In this document: positions 1-9,132 of the stretch, piece by piece
Layout of the letters: each line of letters begins with the position of its first letter
How positions within the stretch are numbered: the first letter of the stretch is position 1
Origin: Asaia lannensis NBRC 102526
GTDB lineage: Bacteria; Pseudomonadota; Alphaproteobacteria; Acetobacterales; Acetobacteraceae
NCBI RefSeq assembly: GCF_024054035.1
Contig: NZ_JAMXQU010000009.1
Span: forward strand, 62,001-126,000
Direction of reading: 5' to 3'
DNA length: 64,000 nt
Notes under the pieces: generated by a model
Told to the model about the DNA's origin: nothing
Seen by the model: the letters and a program-made list of their open reading frames with translations, nothing else
The model's database searches: none
Made by a program: the position numbers and the translations under genes

Positions 1-1029
1 GACGATGGAACAACACCAATCGCGCCACCCCAGCGCCTCGACCCAGCAACCGGGTCGACCGGTCATATCGGTCTCATGCAGGCTTCCGACGCCCAGATGC
101 AGATGGTTACAGGGCAATATCAGGCGGAGATGGGCGCACCAAGCAACGAGAAATCAGGCCGCGCCATCAATGAACGGCAGCGCCAGTCCGACACTGCGAA
201 TTACCACTATACCGACAATCAGGGCATGGCGCTCCGACTTGCCGGGCGCATCCTGATCGACGCCATCCCTTACGTTTACGACACCCAGCGGGCCGTGCAG
301 GTGATGGGCGCAGACGGCACGCAGACGAGCGCAGTGGTCGATCCGCAGGCACAGCAGGCGGCGCAAGTGGTGCTCCCTCCCGGTCAACAGGTGCAGCCGG
401 GCATGACATTCGAGCAGCAAGCCGCAATCGAGGGCGCGATTATTGCGATCAATCCGACCGTTGGCAGATATGACGTCGAGGCAGATGTCGGGCCCGCTTT
501 TGCAACGCGTCGCCAAGACACGTTCAACAGCCTGATGCAGGTCTTGCAGGCAAATCCGGCCATCATGGAAAAGATCGGTGATCTGTTCTTCAAGGCGGCT
601 GATTTCCCGCTTGCTGACGAAATTGCTGACCGACTGAAGCCAACCTCTGACGATCCTCGCCTTGGGCAGGCACAGCAGCAGATCCAGCAGATGCAGGAGC
701 AGATCGGGCAGCTTATGCAGCAGCTCAAGGACAAACAGGCTGAGCAACAGCATACGGTCGTGAAGGACGCTATGGCGGCGGATACGAACCAGTACAAGGC
801 CGAGACGGACCGCATGGCCGCCATTGGATCGACCGACCCCGAGGCGCTGCGTGTTCTCGTCCATCAGCTCGTTTTCGAAGCACTGGGCCATGGCACTCCA
901 CAACATCAGGAAGCCCCGGCGACGATACCGGATGGTCCAGCGCATGAACTGCCGCGTATCCCCTCGGCAAATCCCCCTGGCGGCGTGATCCACGCACCTA
1001 ACCCCATCAATGGAGCCGTTGACGTATGA
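1..1029 (+). CDS. P22-like phage portal protein, C-terminal part
   Basis: The reading frame is open from the first base of the window, so the 5' end is missing. The visible 342 codons contain a conserved block with GRAINERQRQSD followed by a YHYTDN-like stretch and LIPYVYD-type sequence, as seen in the C-terminal half of P22-type portal proteins. The end of the protein is a Gln-rich helical segment (about residues 220-250) with many QQ pairs, resembling the barrel/helical tail of that family. In the virion the portal is the dodecameric DNA channel at one capsid vertex. It overlaps the next gene by ATGA and heads a long rightward virion operon in P22 order. Assignment rests on family memory plus gene order; the N-terminal half cannot be checked here. 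Confidence 0.85.
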   Translation, partial: DDGTTPIAPPQRLDPATGSTGHIGLMQASDAQMQMVTGQYQAEMGAPSNEKSGRAINERQRQSDTANYHYTDNQGMALRLAGRILIDAIPYVYDTQRAVQVMGADGTQTSAVVDPQAQQAAQVVLPPGQQVQPGMTFEQQAAIEGAIIAINPTVGRYDVEADVGPAFATRRQDTFNSLMQVLQANPAIMEKIGDLFFKAADFPLADEIADRLKPTSDDPRLGQAQQQIQQMQEQIGQLMQQLKDKQAEQQHTVVKDAMAADTNQYKAETDRMAAIGSTDPEALRVLVHQLVFEALGHGTPQHQEAPATIPDGPAHELPRIPSANPPGGVIHAPNPINGAVDV

Positions 1030-1316
1030 TGCAAGCATTTAACAGGATTAGTTCGCCCCACCCCGAAGTAGATGTAGGGTCATGTCTGCCACCTAATGAG
1101 AGTATCATTGGCGTGCTTCGCGATATCTATAAGCTGCATTCCGAAATCAGCGAGCGTACATCGCTTCTATGTTCATCGCTTACGGGTCCCATGCCAACGA
1201 CCAACGCTCCAGTTACAGACGGCACCTATCTACTGGGGACCCTGAAAGGCCTTCGCGACGAAATGCGAGAGACGCAGCGGCAGGTTTGTCACCTTCATGA
1301 GGAGTTGGTCGGATGA
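1026..1316 (+). CDS. small phage protein between portal and scaffold, unknown function
   Basis: A 96-residue protein whose ATG overlaps the portal stop codon (ATGA) and whose own stop overlaps the start of the scaffold-like gene, so it is translationally coupled on both sides. I do not recognise a family. The C-terminal third (LRDEMRETQRQVCHLHEEL) is a charged heptad-like helix that could form a coiled coil; the middle is Ser/Thr/Pro-rich. There is no signal peptide or membrane segment. P22 has no gene of this kind at this point, so it is an insertion in the conserved order. Its place suggests a structural or assembly role, which is inference only. Confidence 0.7.
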   Translation: MMQAFNRISSPHPEVDVGSCLPPNESIIGVLRDIYKLHSEISERTSLLCSSLTGPMPTTNAPVTDGTYLLGTLKGLRDEMRETQRQVCHLHEELVG

Positions 1317-2179
1317 GCGAGGCCATTCAAGCCCCTGCCGAGGAAACCAACATCCTGACCGGCATCGATTTCGGTAGCGACCAGCCAGAGGGACAGGCGC
1401 AAGCGCCTTCGCCCGAAGCGCCGCGCCACGAGCCTGGAACGCCGGGAACCGAAGCCGAGCAGGAAGCTCAGCAGGTCGAGCGCAAGACGGAAGAGCCTGC
1501 GTGGTTCTCTCGTCGCATCGGCGCAATCACAGCCAAGCGACGGGAAGCCGAGGAACGGGCCGCGCAGGCTGAACAGGAGTTGGCAGAATATCGCCGGGCT
1601 CTTGCCGCAGCTCGTGGCGAGGAAGAGTCGCGCCAGCCGGAAATGACGCCTGACCAGATACGTCAGCAGGAACGCGAAAGCATTGCTACGCAGGAAGCCC
1701 AGCGGCGGGACGTTGAAGACTTTGGTGCCGCAACCGTGAAGGTTGCAGACGCACTGGCTGCACTCCATGGCCGCGAGGCGATCACTGCGGCTACACAATC
1801 GCTTATCGAACGATCCGGGCTGGATTTCGCTGATCGTGGCCATCAGCAGATCATCCGCGATATTTCAGAATTGCCCAATGCTGGCCAGGTGTATTATGCT
1901 CTGGCCAACGATCCAGACGCGGCAAGCGCGCTGCTCGATGCTCCCGAGCGCAGACAGTACGCCATGTTGCAGAAGTTCGCTGACGGGCTGACCAAGGCCG
2001 AGACGAGCGCGAAACAGGCGGAAACTCCTGCACCTCGTCCCGCGCCTCAGATATCCCGGACGCCTGCTCCTGTAGCCGCCGCCACGGGTTCGGCACGCGC
2101 CGTTACTGGCGGCCGTTCTCTGTATGACCCGAGCCTGTCAGCAGAGGATTTCGCCACCATGCTCAACAAGCGCAGTTGA
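1313..2179 (+). CDS. phage scaffolding-like protein
   Basis: A 288-residue, very polar protein rich in Glu, Gln, Ala and Arg. Residues about 55-110 form a long predicted helix of AEERAAQAEQELAEYRRA type, and the rest is mostly helical with disordered, Pro-rich termini. It ends with a short SAEDFATMLNKRS tail. This composition, and its place between the portal and coat genes, match scaffolding proteins of P22-type phages (gp8), which guide procapsid assembly and leave before packaging. Sequence identity with P22 gp8 is not evident to me, so the call depends mostly on context and composition. Start ATG overlaps the previous stop by four bases. Confidence 0.65.
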   Translation: MSEAIQAPAEETNILTGIDFGSDQPEGQAQAPSPEAPRHEPGTPGTEAEQEAQQVERKTEEPAWFSRRIGAITAKRREAEERAAQAEQELAEYRRALAAARGEEESRQPEMTPDQIRQQERESIATQEAQRRDVEDFGAATVKVADALAALHGREAITAATQSLIERSGLDFADRGHQQIIRDISELPNAGQVYYALANDPDAASALLDAPERRQYAMLQKFADGLTKAETSAKQAETPAPRPAPQISRTPAPVAAATGSARAVTGGRSLYDPSLSAEDFATMLNKRS

Positions 2180-2343
2180 GCAAAGCCGAGGGGCTTTAAA
2201 CCGACCGTTTCCCGGTATCGAATAACCGGGCGCCAACGGGCGCGACAGCCACGGGTGGTTTCCGGTCGTAACCGGCACACGTTCTGACGCAAGTCGAGAG
2301 CGGGACACGAGGCGCACAGGCGCCATGCGTGAGAACCCAACCC
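2180..2343 (+). other. leader between scaffold and coat genes with hairpins
   Basis: A 164-base gap, the only sizeable one in the virion operon. It holds two evident short dyads: AAAGCC-gag-GGGCTTT soon after the scaffold stop (about 2190-2206), and CCCGGT-atcgaata-ACCGGG (about 2212-2231). Neither is followed by a T-run, so they look more like mRNA structures or processing sites than intrinsic terminators. A role in boosting coat-gene expression relative to the scaffold is an inference. Confidence 0.3.
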
Positions 2344-3639
2344 GTGGCAAACAATCTTATCAATAACCAGATGATTACGAAGATGGCCCTTGCCATTCGT
2401 CGTAACCAGAATTCCCTCGTGCAGAATGTCGACCGTTCCTATCAGGATCAGTTCGCCCAGAATGGCGGCAAGATCGGCGATACTGTCAACGTTCGCCTGC
2501 CGAACGATAACGTGGCGATCCAGGGCGCGGTCGTTAACCCGCAGAGCATGCAGGAGCGGTCCATCCCGCTGACGATCAGCTCGCGCTGGAATACGTCGCT
2601 CTCGTTCACCACCCAGGATCGTACCCTGAAGGTGGACCGCTTCGCTGAACGCTACGTCGCGCCCTCGGTCAACGTGCTTGTCGGTGCCCTGGCTGCCGAT
2701 CTGATCGGGCTCTCGCTTCAGTTCTCGAACCTCGTTCGCAATACTGACGATCAGGGCAACACGATCACGCCGTCCTCGAACACCTGGCTCCGCGCGAATG
2801 CGATCCTGTCCGAGTGTAACGCTGAAGCGGCCAATCGCTACGCCATCCTCGATCCTCTGTCCGAGGCCGACACCGTTGCGGGGCTGATGGGCATGTTCAA
2901 CCCCGCCGGCGAGATTTCGGACATCAACCGATCGGGCCGCATGGGCTCGCGTCTGCTCGGCGTTCAGGGGTGGATGCAGGACAATACGGTCATCGTGCAT
3001 CAGACTGGTTCCTATGACGGTCAGGCCACGTCAACGGGAGCGGTCAACTCGTTCACGCCGACAGGTCAGGTTGTGCCGTCGAGCAACATCAGTGCTGTTG
3101 CCTCGCCGCATATGTCTCTGATCTCGGTCAGTGCTGTGAACGGCGGTCTGAACGCTGGCGACATCATCACGATCACCAACGTCAACCGCGTCAACCGTGT
3201 GACCAAGCAGTCTCGCGCCATTCCGATGCAGTTCGTGGTGGCTCAGAACGTGGCATCAGGCGCGACCTCGATCCCGATTATGCCCGCACTGATCCCGCCC
3301 AATTCGGACGGCAGCCCGGCGCTTTACCAGACCGTTGATTCGGCCCCGGCGAGCGGAGCCAAAGTCAACCTGATCGGCAAGGCTGGCGAGGTCACGCGCC
3401 GTAACTTCATCTACCACAAGAAGGCGATGACGCTTGCGACGGTCGATCTGGAAATGGTCACGGGCGCAACGATCGATTGCGGTCGTGACAACCTCGACGG
3501 CATCAGCCTGCGCACACTGACCTACTATGACGGCCCGGTCGACGTGCGGGGAACACGTATGGATCTGCTTTACGGCAAGGCCATGCTTCGCCCCGACTGG
3601 GGCGTGATCGTCCCGTCTCCCACGGATGACGGGTTCTGA
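2344..3639 (+). CDS. major capsid protein, P22 coat (gp5) family
   Basis: About 431 residues, the length of P22 coat protein (430). The chosen GTG start gives MANNLINNQMITKMALAI, a typical start for this family; an in-frame GTG 15 bases upstream (2329) is the alternative. The N-terminal 120 residues carry the HK97-fold N-arm and E-loop-like region, an inserted beta-rich segment lies around residues 220-330 (similar in place to the P22 I-domain), and the C-terminal part has the NFIYHKKAMTLATVDLEMV block common in P22-coat relatives. Forms the icosahedral head. It overlaps the next small gene by one base. Confident from family features plus position. Confidence 0.88.
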   Translation: MANNLINNQMITKMALAIRRNQNSLVQNVDRSYQDQFAQNGGKIGDTVNVRLPNDNVAIQGAVVNPQSMQERSIPLTISSRWNTSLSFTTQDRTLKVDRFAERYVAPSVNVLVGALAADLIGLSLQFSNLVRNTDDQGNTITPSSNTWLRANAILSECNAEAANRYAILDPLSEADTVAGLMGMFNPAGEISDINRSGRMGSRLLGVQGWMQDNTVIVHQTGSYDGQATSTGAVNSFTPTGQVVPSSNISAVASPHMSLISVSAVNGGLNAGDIITITNVNRVNRVTKQSRAIPMQFVVAQNVASGATSIPIMPALIPPNSDGSPALYQTVDSAPASGAKVNLIGKAGEVTRRNFIYHKKAMTLATVDLEMVTGATIDCGRDNLDGISLRTLTYYDGPVDVRGTRMDLLYGKAMLRPDWGVIVPSPTDDGF

Positions 3640-3821
3640 TGCGGTATCCGCGCTCAATTCTCTCGCCTGACGGCTGCACATTCGTGACCGTCAGGGACGC
3701 AGAGCAGGAGGCGCGGGTTCGCGCTCGTCTCGAAGGGCGCCCCGAGCCTGCGGGCAAAGGGCGCCCGCCCCGGACTGTGATGCGCCCGAAAGGACGTTCG
3801 TCCAATGTCAGAAAGCCTTAG
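3639..3821 (+). CDS. small basic phage protein, unknown
   Basis: A 60-residue protein that starts within the coat stop codon (TGATG) and overlaps the start of the gp4-like gene by 17 bases. The first half (RYPRSILSPDGCTFVTVRD) looks folded and the second half is Arg/Pro/Gly-rich and probably disordered. I do not recognise it. Tight coupling on both sides makes it a real gene despite its size. A role in head completion or decoration would fit the position but nothing in the sequence shows it. Confidence 0.6.
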   Translation: MRYPRSILSPDGCTFVTVRDAEQEARVRARLEGRPEPAGKGRPPRTVMRPKGRSSNVRKP

Positions 3822-4650
3822 CAGCGCCCCTGGCGTGCGGGGATATCTCGTTTCAGATCTCGTCGGTATGGCGCTTGAACAACTCGGGATCGGTGTTGGT
3901 GGCGTCAATATAGACCCGCAAGGCATCAAATCCGGCGTCATGCATCTGAACATGATGCTTGCACAGTGGCAGCGCCGTCACTGCCTCGTGCCGAACCTCG
4001 TCGACCTGTCAGTCGTATCGAGCGGCGCGAGCGTTTATTATATCGGCCCGGGCGGTGATATCGACACTCCCGCACGGCCTTCTCAAATTAACGCCGCTTA
4101 TGCACGACTGCTCACCAACGGACAGGCTGTACAGCAGGGTGATTTCTCGCCTGTCGATTTCGCCGGTGGTGATTTCGACACTGGCAATGACGGCCTGTCG
4201 ACTGGCAACCCTATCGATTACGCGCTGACAGAAATCCCGTCTTATGAGGATTATGCCTCGATCGGTCTCAAAGGCCTGCGGACCTGGCCGAGCTACTTCT
4301 TTTATAATCCGACCTTCCCGCATGGCGAATTGCGCGTATGGCCTATTCCGGCTGGCTCAGTCTGGGAATTGCACGTTATCGCTTCCGAGCCGCTTCCGGC
4401 CACCCTGTCAGAGAACGATGCCATAAACCTGCCCCCGGAATACTGGGACGCCATCATGTGGTCGCTCGCCAAGAGGCTGGCGCCGTCCTACGGGCAGGAG
4501 CCGAGCCCGACTGTGGTGGCTGAGGCGCGCGGGGCTCTCGCCACAATCAGAACTGCAAACCTCAAAACCCCTACCCTCGGAATGCCCGCAGCCCTCACCG
4601 CTGGCGGCGCGCCGTTCTACTGGCCCGGATTGGAGATCCAGAAACTATGA
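3805..4650 (+). CDS. P22 gp4-like head-completion / tail accessory protein
   Basis: A 281-residue protein. The N-terminal 60 residues (VSDLVGMALEQLGI then MLAQWQRRHCLVPNL) match the helical start of P22 gp4-type tail accessory factors, which bind below the portal and add the first ring of the tail machine. The C-terminal part has NLPPEYWDAIMWSLAKRLAPSYG, also typical for the family. It is longer than P22 gp4 (166 residues) because of a middle beta-rich insertion; such longer forms are common in phages of other hosts. Its position right after the coat gene agrees with P22. A weak AAAGG-type ribosome site precedes the ATG. Confidence 0.8.
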   Translation: MSESLSSAPGVRGYLVSDLVGMALEQLGIGVGGVNIDPQGIKSGVMHLNMMLAQWQRRHCLVPNLVDLSVVSSGASVYYIGPGGDIDTPARPSQINAAYARLLTNGQAVQQGDFSPVDFAGGDFDTGNDGLSTGNPIDYALTEIPSYEDYASIGLKGLRTWPSYFFYNPTFPHGELRVWPIPAGSVWELHVIASEPLPATLSENDAINLPPEYWDAIMWSLAKRLAPSYGQEPSPTVVAEARGALATIRTANLKTPTLGMPAALTAGGAPFYWPGLEIQKL

Positions 4651-5738
4651 AGCGCCTCATCCTCCTGGCGGGACTGTGCGCTCCCGCCGTTGCTCTGGCA
4701 CAGTCAGTGCCCACAATGAACCCGCGCGTGACTCTTGCCGGACCGAACGGGCTGAATGCAGCCATGGCGACGAAAGCAGATACCAGCAAACCTGTCATTT
4801 CGAACCCGACAGTCTCGGGCCCCACTCCCTCGGTCGATAACGTGGATACGACTGCATCCGCCGACCTTGGCCGGTGGCGGTGGACCAACAACAACGGCAC
4901 GTTCGGCCTCAGCGCAGTGAATGACGCTCAATCGGCGATCAATTCGGTTTTGTCCTGTACCCGCAACGGGGCCGTACCGACCGGATGCACGTTCTCGGTT
5001 CCGATCACGACCCCGGACGGCGTTTTCGGACAGCCCCTTACCGGTGATATTCTTGGCACATGGCCAAACCTGTACCTTGCGCCGAATGTCACCGTGACGG
5101 GCGGGATCACGCTTGCAAACTCGTCCTCGCCGCAGCTTACGCTCCAGTCGACGCTTGCGGCCAATCCTGTGACTTTCTGGCAGGACAAAAGCGGAAACGG
5201 CAATTTCTCGACCAATTCCAGCAGTTCGGTCTTCGCGTTTTACACAGCCAACGGTGCGCTCGAAGTGCATGACACGGGAACCGGTGGAGCGGGTAAGATC
5301 AACCTGTATGGTCAGGGTGATACCATCCCGGCATCGGTATGGCAGGATACCGGAGGGGGGCTATATATGTCTCCCGGCTCCACCAATGGCAGCACGTCCA
5401 TCTATTCGAACGGCACGGGCGGGATCGCTCTTTACGGCAATCACGTCCAGTTGCATGGAACCGCATCGGGTGGAACAAACGGCGCGGTTCTCGATTTCTT
5501 CGGGCCGGGGCAGTCCAGCCCCGCGTCGATCTGGCAGGACCAGTATTCGAATATGTATGTAGCGTCCCAGGTCGGGAATAGCTGGGTGAATATCCAGGCT
5601 GCCGGGACGGGCTATGTAAGCATCCAGAGCCCGATACGGAACGGCAAGATGCCCACATCCGCCCCGTCTTCAGGTACGCATTTCGTCTGCGTTGATGATG
5701 CTGGCGATCTCTACCGGAGTGACACTTCATGTCGATGA
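4647..5738 (+). CDS. secreted-type beta-rich phage protein beside the dextranase gene, unknown
   Basis: A 363-residue protein that starts with a clear Sec signal peptide: MKR, a hydrophobic core, and an AQS cleavage region near residue 19. The mature part is Gly/Ser/Thr/Asn-rich with repeated short motifs such as SVWQD / SIWQD / TFWQD followed by GN or TG (about residues 170-310), suggesting a repetitive beta-helix or tail-fibre-like fold. The C-terminal end has two Cys residues in a VDDAGDLYRSD context. It overlaps the gp4-like stop (ATGA) and the dextranase gene start by ten bases, so both are coupled. An exported protein inside a virion operon is unusual. It may be a receptor-binding or polysaccharide-binding partner of the hydrolase; this is inference. 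Confidence 0.65.
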   Translation: MKRLILLAGLCAPAVALAQSVPTMNPRVTLAGPNGLNAAMATKADTSKPVISNPTVSGPTPSVDNVDTTASADLGRWRWTNNNGTFGLSAVNDAQSAINSVLSCTRNGAVPTGCTFSVPITTPDGVFGQPLTGDILGTWPNLYLAPNVTVTGGITLANSSSPQLTLQSTLAANPVTFWQDKSGNGNFSTNSSSSVFAFYTANGALEVHDTGTGGAGKINLYGQGDTIPASVWQDTGGGLYMSPGSTNGSTSIYSNGTGGIALYGNHVQLHGTASGGTNGAVLDFFGPGQSSPASIWQDQYSNMYVASQVGNSWVNIQAAGTGYVSIQSPIRNGKMPTSAPSSGTHFVCVDDAGDLYRSDTSCR

Positions 5739-7687
5739 TCAAAGGCGCGCTCGCAGGTGTCGCAGTGTTGTTTGCCGCAGGGACTGCCTATGCTGAGCCC
5801 GTTTTGTCCGGACCTCTTATCCAGTCTGTGAACACCGATCTCTCCCGCTATAAGGGTGGGGAGCAGGTGCGCATGATCGTCACCCTGTCGAACAAGACAG
5901 GGGCGCCATTCACCGGCACGATTACCGGCACCGTCACCGGTCGAGGCGTGCAGGTCGGCAGTCCCGTGGCAGCCACGGTTACGGCCCTTCCAGCGGGCGG
6001 CACAGCAACGGCGGAGTTGCGTTTCCCGTCCAGCCAGACAAACTGGCAGGGATATTTCGTCAGTCTGGTCGCCGCCGATCAGAACGGGCACCAACTCGAC
6101 CAGGAAGGCGGTGCATTCGATATCTCGTCCGATTGGTCGACCTACCCGCGTCAGTGCTGGGTTGTGGGCGCCTATACCGATTGGGGCGGGTGGAAGCCAC
6201 CGTTCTTCTCCGGCGCGCAGGCCGATCTTCAGAGCCTGAACGCCTACAAGTGCAATAACCTGCAATTCTACAACATGCTCTATCGCTGGCATAAGCCGTG
6301 GGTCAGTGGCGCGTCGTGGATCAATGGCGACGGGCAGAACATCAGCACCGACCTGATCAAACAGCATGTCGCCGCCGCAAAGTCGCTGCGCATGGGCACG
6401 TTCATGTATATGCCGGTCTACGGGGCGAATTACGGCATCGCGCCGGATTTCACGAAAGACGGCTCGGGTGCCCAGCTCTCCTGGGGGATGTTCACAAGCG
6501 CATGCGGCGCCAATGGCGGCTCGTGTCAGATCAGCGATCTTTGGACGTATAACGACAAGATCGCCTACATGAACCCGAACAACACCGCGTGGCAGGCGTA
6601 TTGGGGGCAGCAGGCGGAACTGATGCGCCGGCGTCTTGGTTTTGACGGGATGTTTGCGGATACCTACGGCACGATTTATCGCGCTTTGTGGGACGCCTCA
6701 GGTAATCGCATCATCATGGATACGGCCTACTCGTCGTTTCTGAACACGGTTGCCGGATACATGAACGGCCCGATTATTCTCAATCCGGCAGGCTCGTATC
6801 TTGAGCAGGATCTCGTACAGTCTCTTCGTGAGGCTTATCATTTCGTGGAGCGCTGGAACAACCCGACCGATATCGGCAATTTTGGCACATTCCTGACCAA
6901 GGCACAGCAGGTCTGGGGATGGGCCAGTGCAGCGGGGAAAAAGCAGTCTCTGGGGCTCGACTGGGACATGGGCATGAACAAGACCCTTGGCGCATCCGGT
7001 TCATGCACGATCAACGGCGGGTCAACGAAATGCACGTTCAACACGCCGGGCGTGCTCTATCAGGAAGCGGCCATGCTCGCGACCGGCGCGCACCATGCCT
7101 GGATCGTGGACGGTCAGCAGAACCAGGGCGACGGCGCACGTTTCATCAGCAACGACGATTTCCCTGTCGGCAACATGCTCAGCCCCAAGGCGGACATGGT
7201 GCAGGGCGAATATGACTATCAGACGTTCGGGGTGGCTTATGAAAAGCTCCTGCGCCTGAACATCAGCGCTTCAACAGCCGCGGCGCCCTCGATCACCTCC
7301 GGCGCAACGGGAAGCACGACAGCAGCGGCTGGCTCGGTCTGGATGTTCCAGAACCATCGTTCGGGTTTCGATATCCTGCACCTGCTCAATTACCAGCAGA
7401 TGAGCAGCGCGTCTTTCTCTGACGTGAACGACAACGCAGCCAATGCCGCCGCACCGACGACAACGGGTGCCTTGCAAGTCAAGATGTACGTCACCGCAGG
7501 CGGCACGCTTGGGAACCTCTACACGGCCAGCCCGGACGTGAACCACGGGGCGCCTGTTAGCCTGACCTATGCTACCGGCTCGGATAGCTCGGGCAGCTAT
7601 ATCACCTTCACGCTGCCTTCCCTCGCCTATTGGGATATGGTCTGGCTCGAAAACGGCCTTTCCTCCAGCGACTATGTGACGCCCTGA
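5729..7687 (+). CDS. glycoside hydrolase family 66 (dextranase-like), secreted, phage-encoded
   Basis: A 652-residue protein with a Sec signal peptide (hydrophobic core GALAGVAVLFAAG, likely cut after AYA near residue 23), an Ig-like N-terminal domain (about 25-130, DLSRYKGGEQVRMIVTLSN), a TIM barrel (about 135-500) and a C-terminal beta domain. Barrel motifs fit GH66: WQAYWGQQ, then GFDGMFADTYG with Asp311 as likely nucleophile, and YHFVERWNN with Glu374 as likely acid/base; later come YQEAAMLATGAHH and AYEKLLR. GH66 enzymes cut alpha-1,6-glucan or make cyclic isomalto-oligosaccharides. In an acetic-acid-bacterium phage it probably digests dextran-like capsule. ATG 5729 is preferred because GGAG lies nine bases upstream; ATG 5735 is the alternative. 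It sits between connector genes, not at the usual tailspike position. Confidence 0.85.
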   Translation: MSMIKGALAGVAVLFAAGTAYAEPVLSGPLIQSVNTDLSRYKGGEQVRMIVTLSNKTGAPFTGTITGTVTGRGVQVGSPVAATVTALPAGGTATAELRFPSSQTNWQGYFVSLVAADQNGHQLDQEGGAFDISSDWSTYPRQCWVVGAYTDWGGWKPPFFSGAQADLQSLNAYKCNNLQFYNMLYRWHKPWVSGASWINGDGQNISTDLIKQHVAAAKSLRMGTFMYMPVYGANYGIAPDFTKDGSGAQLSWGMFTSACGANGGSCQISDLWTYNDKIAYMNPNNTAWQAYWGQQAELMRRRLGFDGMFADTYGTIYRALWDASGNRIIMDTAYSSFLNTVAGYMNGPIILNPAGSYLEQDLVQSLREAYHFVERWNNPTDIGNFGTFLTKAQQVWGWASAAGKKQSLGLDWDMGMNKTLGASGSCTINGGSTKCTFNTPGVLYQEAAMLATGAHHAWIVDGQQNQGDGARFISNDDFPVGNMLSPKADMVQGEYDYQTFGVAYEKLLRLNISASTAAAPSITSGATGSTTAAAGSVWMFQNHRSGFDILHLLNYQQMSSASFSDVNDNAANAAAPTTTGALQVKMYVTAGGTLGNLYTASPDVNHGAPVSLTYATGSDSSGSYITFTLPSLAYWDMVWLENGLSSSDYVTP

Positions 7688-9132
7688 TGGCGCGCATTAA
7701 TCTCACCGGGGGATCGTATCAGGCGCGATCCCTCGCAGCTTCCGCACAGCGCTGCCTCAACCTGTATCCGGAGCCCTTGCCGCAGCAGCAACAGGAGCCA
7801 ATCCAGTTTGCGCACTACCCGACGCCCGGAACCCGCGCATTTTCCACACCTGAAACCGGCGCGGTTCGCTGCCTCTATCAGTCCAGCCAGGGCGATCTTG
7901 TCGCCGTAGTCGGGTCGGGAGTTTACGTCACCACCGCAGCCGGCAACGCAACGAAGATCGGCACCATCTCGGGCGGAACCGGTCAGGTCAGAATGCAGGA
8001 CAATGGGCTGACGCTCTTTATCGTCGACGGGACGCCAAAAGGTGGCTGGTATTGCTCGATCCCGCAAAAGCCGAGACAGGGCGAATACGGCACGCTTACC
8101 CGGATCTCCGACCCGGCCTTCTATGGTTCCAGCACGATTTCCGTGCTCGATACATTCTTTCTTTTCACAAATCCCGGCACGACAAACTGGTATGTGTCGC
8201 CGGCCAATTTCACGGATGAGGCCACGACGCCATTCGACTCCCTCTATGTGGCAAGCAAGACAAGCTATCCCGATACCATCATGGGGGTGGATGTCGTCGG
8301 ACAGACGATCTGGTTGTTCGGCACGCAGGAGACTGAACTCTGGTACACGTCCGGCGCGGCCGATTTCCCTTTCCAGCGCATGCCCTCTCTGACGATCAGT
8401 GCGGGCTGTATTGCGCCTTATTCCATATCGTCAAACGGCGATGCCGTGATCTGGCTTGGCTGCGACAACATGGGACTACCTCGCGTTTATATGGGACGCG
8501 GCACGGAAGCGCAGGCCATCAGCACGTTTGCAATCGATAACGCTATCCAGGGGTACGGTGACGCAGCCGACGCGATCGGCTCCCTGTATCAGCAAGGCGG
8601 CCATGTTTTTTACGTTCTGAGCTTTCCCCGGACAGGTGCAACATGGGTGTACGATCTGTCGGTCGGGCTCTGGCACGAGCGGTGCTCGCTCGACAGCAGG
8701 ACGCTCACAGAAACCCGCCTCCGGGCAAATGCGTGGGCGAATGCCTACGGGAGAGTCTTTTGCGGGGATTACGAGACCGGTGCGATTTGCGAAGTCACGC
8801 TCGATCTCGATACCGAGGCTGGAGTGCCGATCAAGCGGCAGCGAGCGTGCCCCCATGCAATCGGTGACGGCAGGCGTATGATTCACCGCAAACTGATGCT
8901 CGACATGCAAAACGGAAGTGGTGCAACCGTGCAGGTCGACTGGTCCGACGATCGGGGATCGACATGGAGCCATCCGTTTTTGCAGATGCAATTGGGAACA
9001 ACCGGTAACGCATGGCCGACTGTCTGGCGTCTCGGAATGGCGCGTGACCGGATCTATCGATTGACCTGGACGGGTGGACAGGGAGCCGCGCTGATGGGCG
9101 CTTTTCTGGACGTGGATACCGTATCGTCATGA
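7687..9132 (+). CDS. P22 gp10-like packaged DNA stabilisation protein
   Basis: A 481-residue, beta-rich protein starting MARINLTGGSYQARS and containing NLYPEPLP near residue 27, the usual opening of the P22 gp10 family (472 residues in P22). Gp10 binds below gp4 in the tail machine, forms a hexamer and stops packaged DNA from leaking. Repeated beta-propeller-like blades (GVDVVGQTIWLFGTQETELW, then a C-terminal beta sandwich) fit the family. The ATG overlaps the dextranase stop by one base (TGATG); an upstream in-frame ATG inside the hydrolase gene was not chosen because it would add 19 unrelated residues. It overlaps the next gene by ATGA. Confidence 0.85.
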   Translation: MARINLTGGSYQARSLAASAQRCLNLYPEPLPQQQQEPIQFAHYPTPGTRAFSTPETGAVRCLYQSSQGDLVAVVGSGVYVTTAAGNATKIGTISGGTGQVRMQDNGLTLFIVDGTPKGGWYCSIPQKPRQGEYGTLTRISDPAFYGSSTISVLDTFFLFTNPGTTNWYVSPANFTDEATTPFDSLYVASKTSYPDTIMGVDVVGQTIWLFGTQETELWYTSGAADFPFQRMPSLTISAGCIAPYSISSNGDAVIWLGCDNMGLPRVYMGRGTEAQAISTFAIDNAIQGYGDAADAIGSLYQQGGHVFYVLSFPRTGATWVYDLSVGLWHERCSLDSRTLTETRLRANAWANAYGRVFCGDYETGAICEVTLDLDTEAGVPIKRQRACPHAIGDGRRMIHRKLMLDMQNGSGATVQVDWSDDRGSTWSHPFLQMQLGTTGNAWPTVWRLGMARDRIYRLTWTGGQGAALMGAFLDVDTVSS

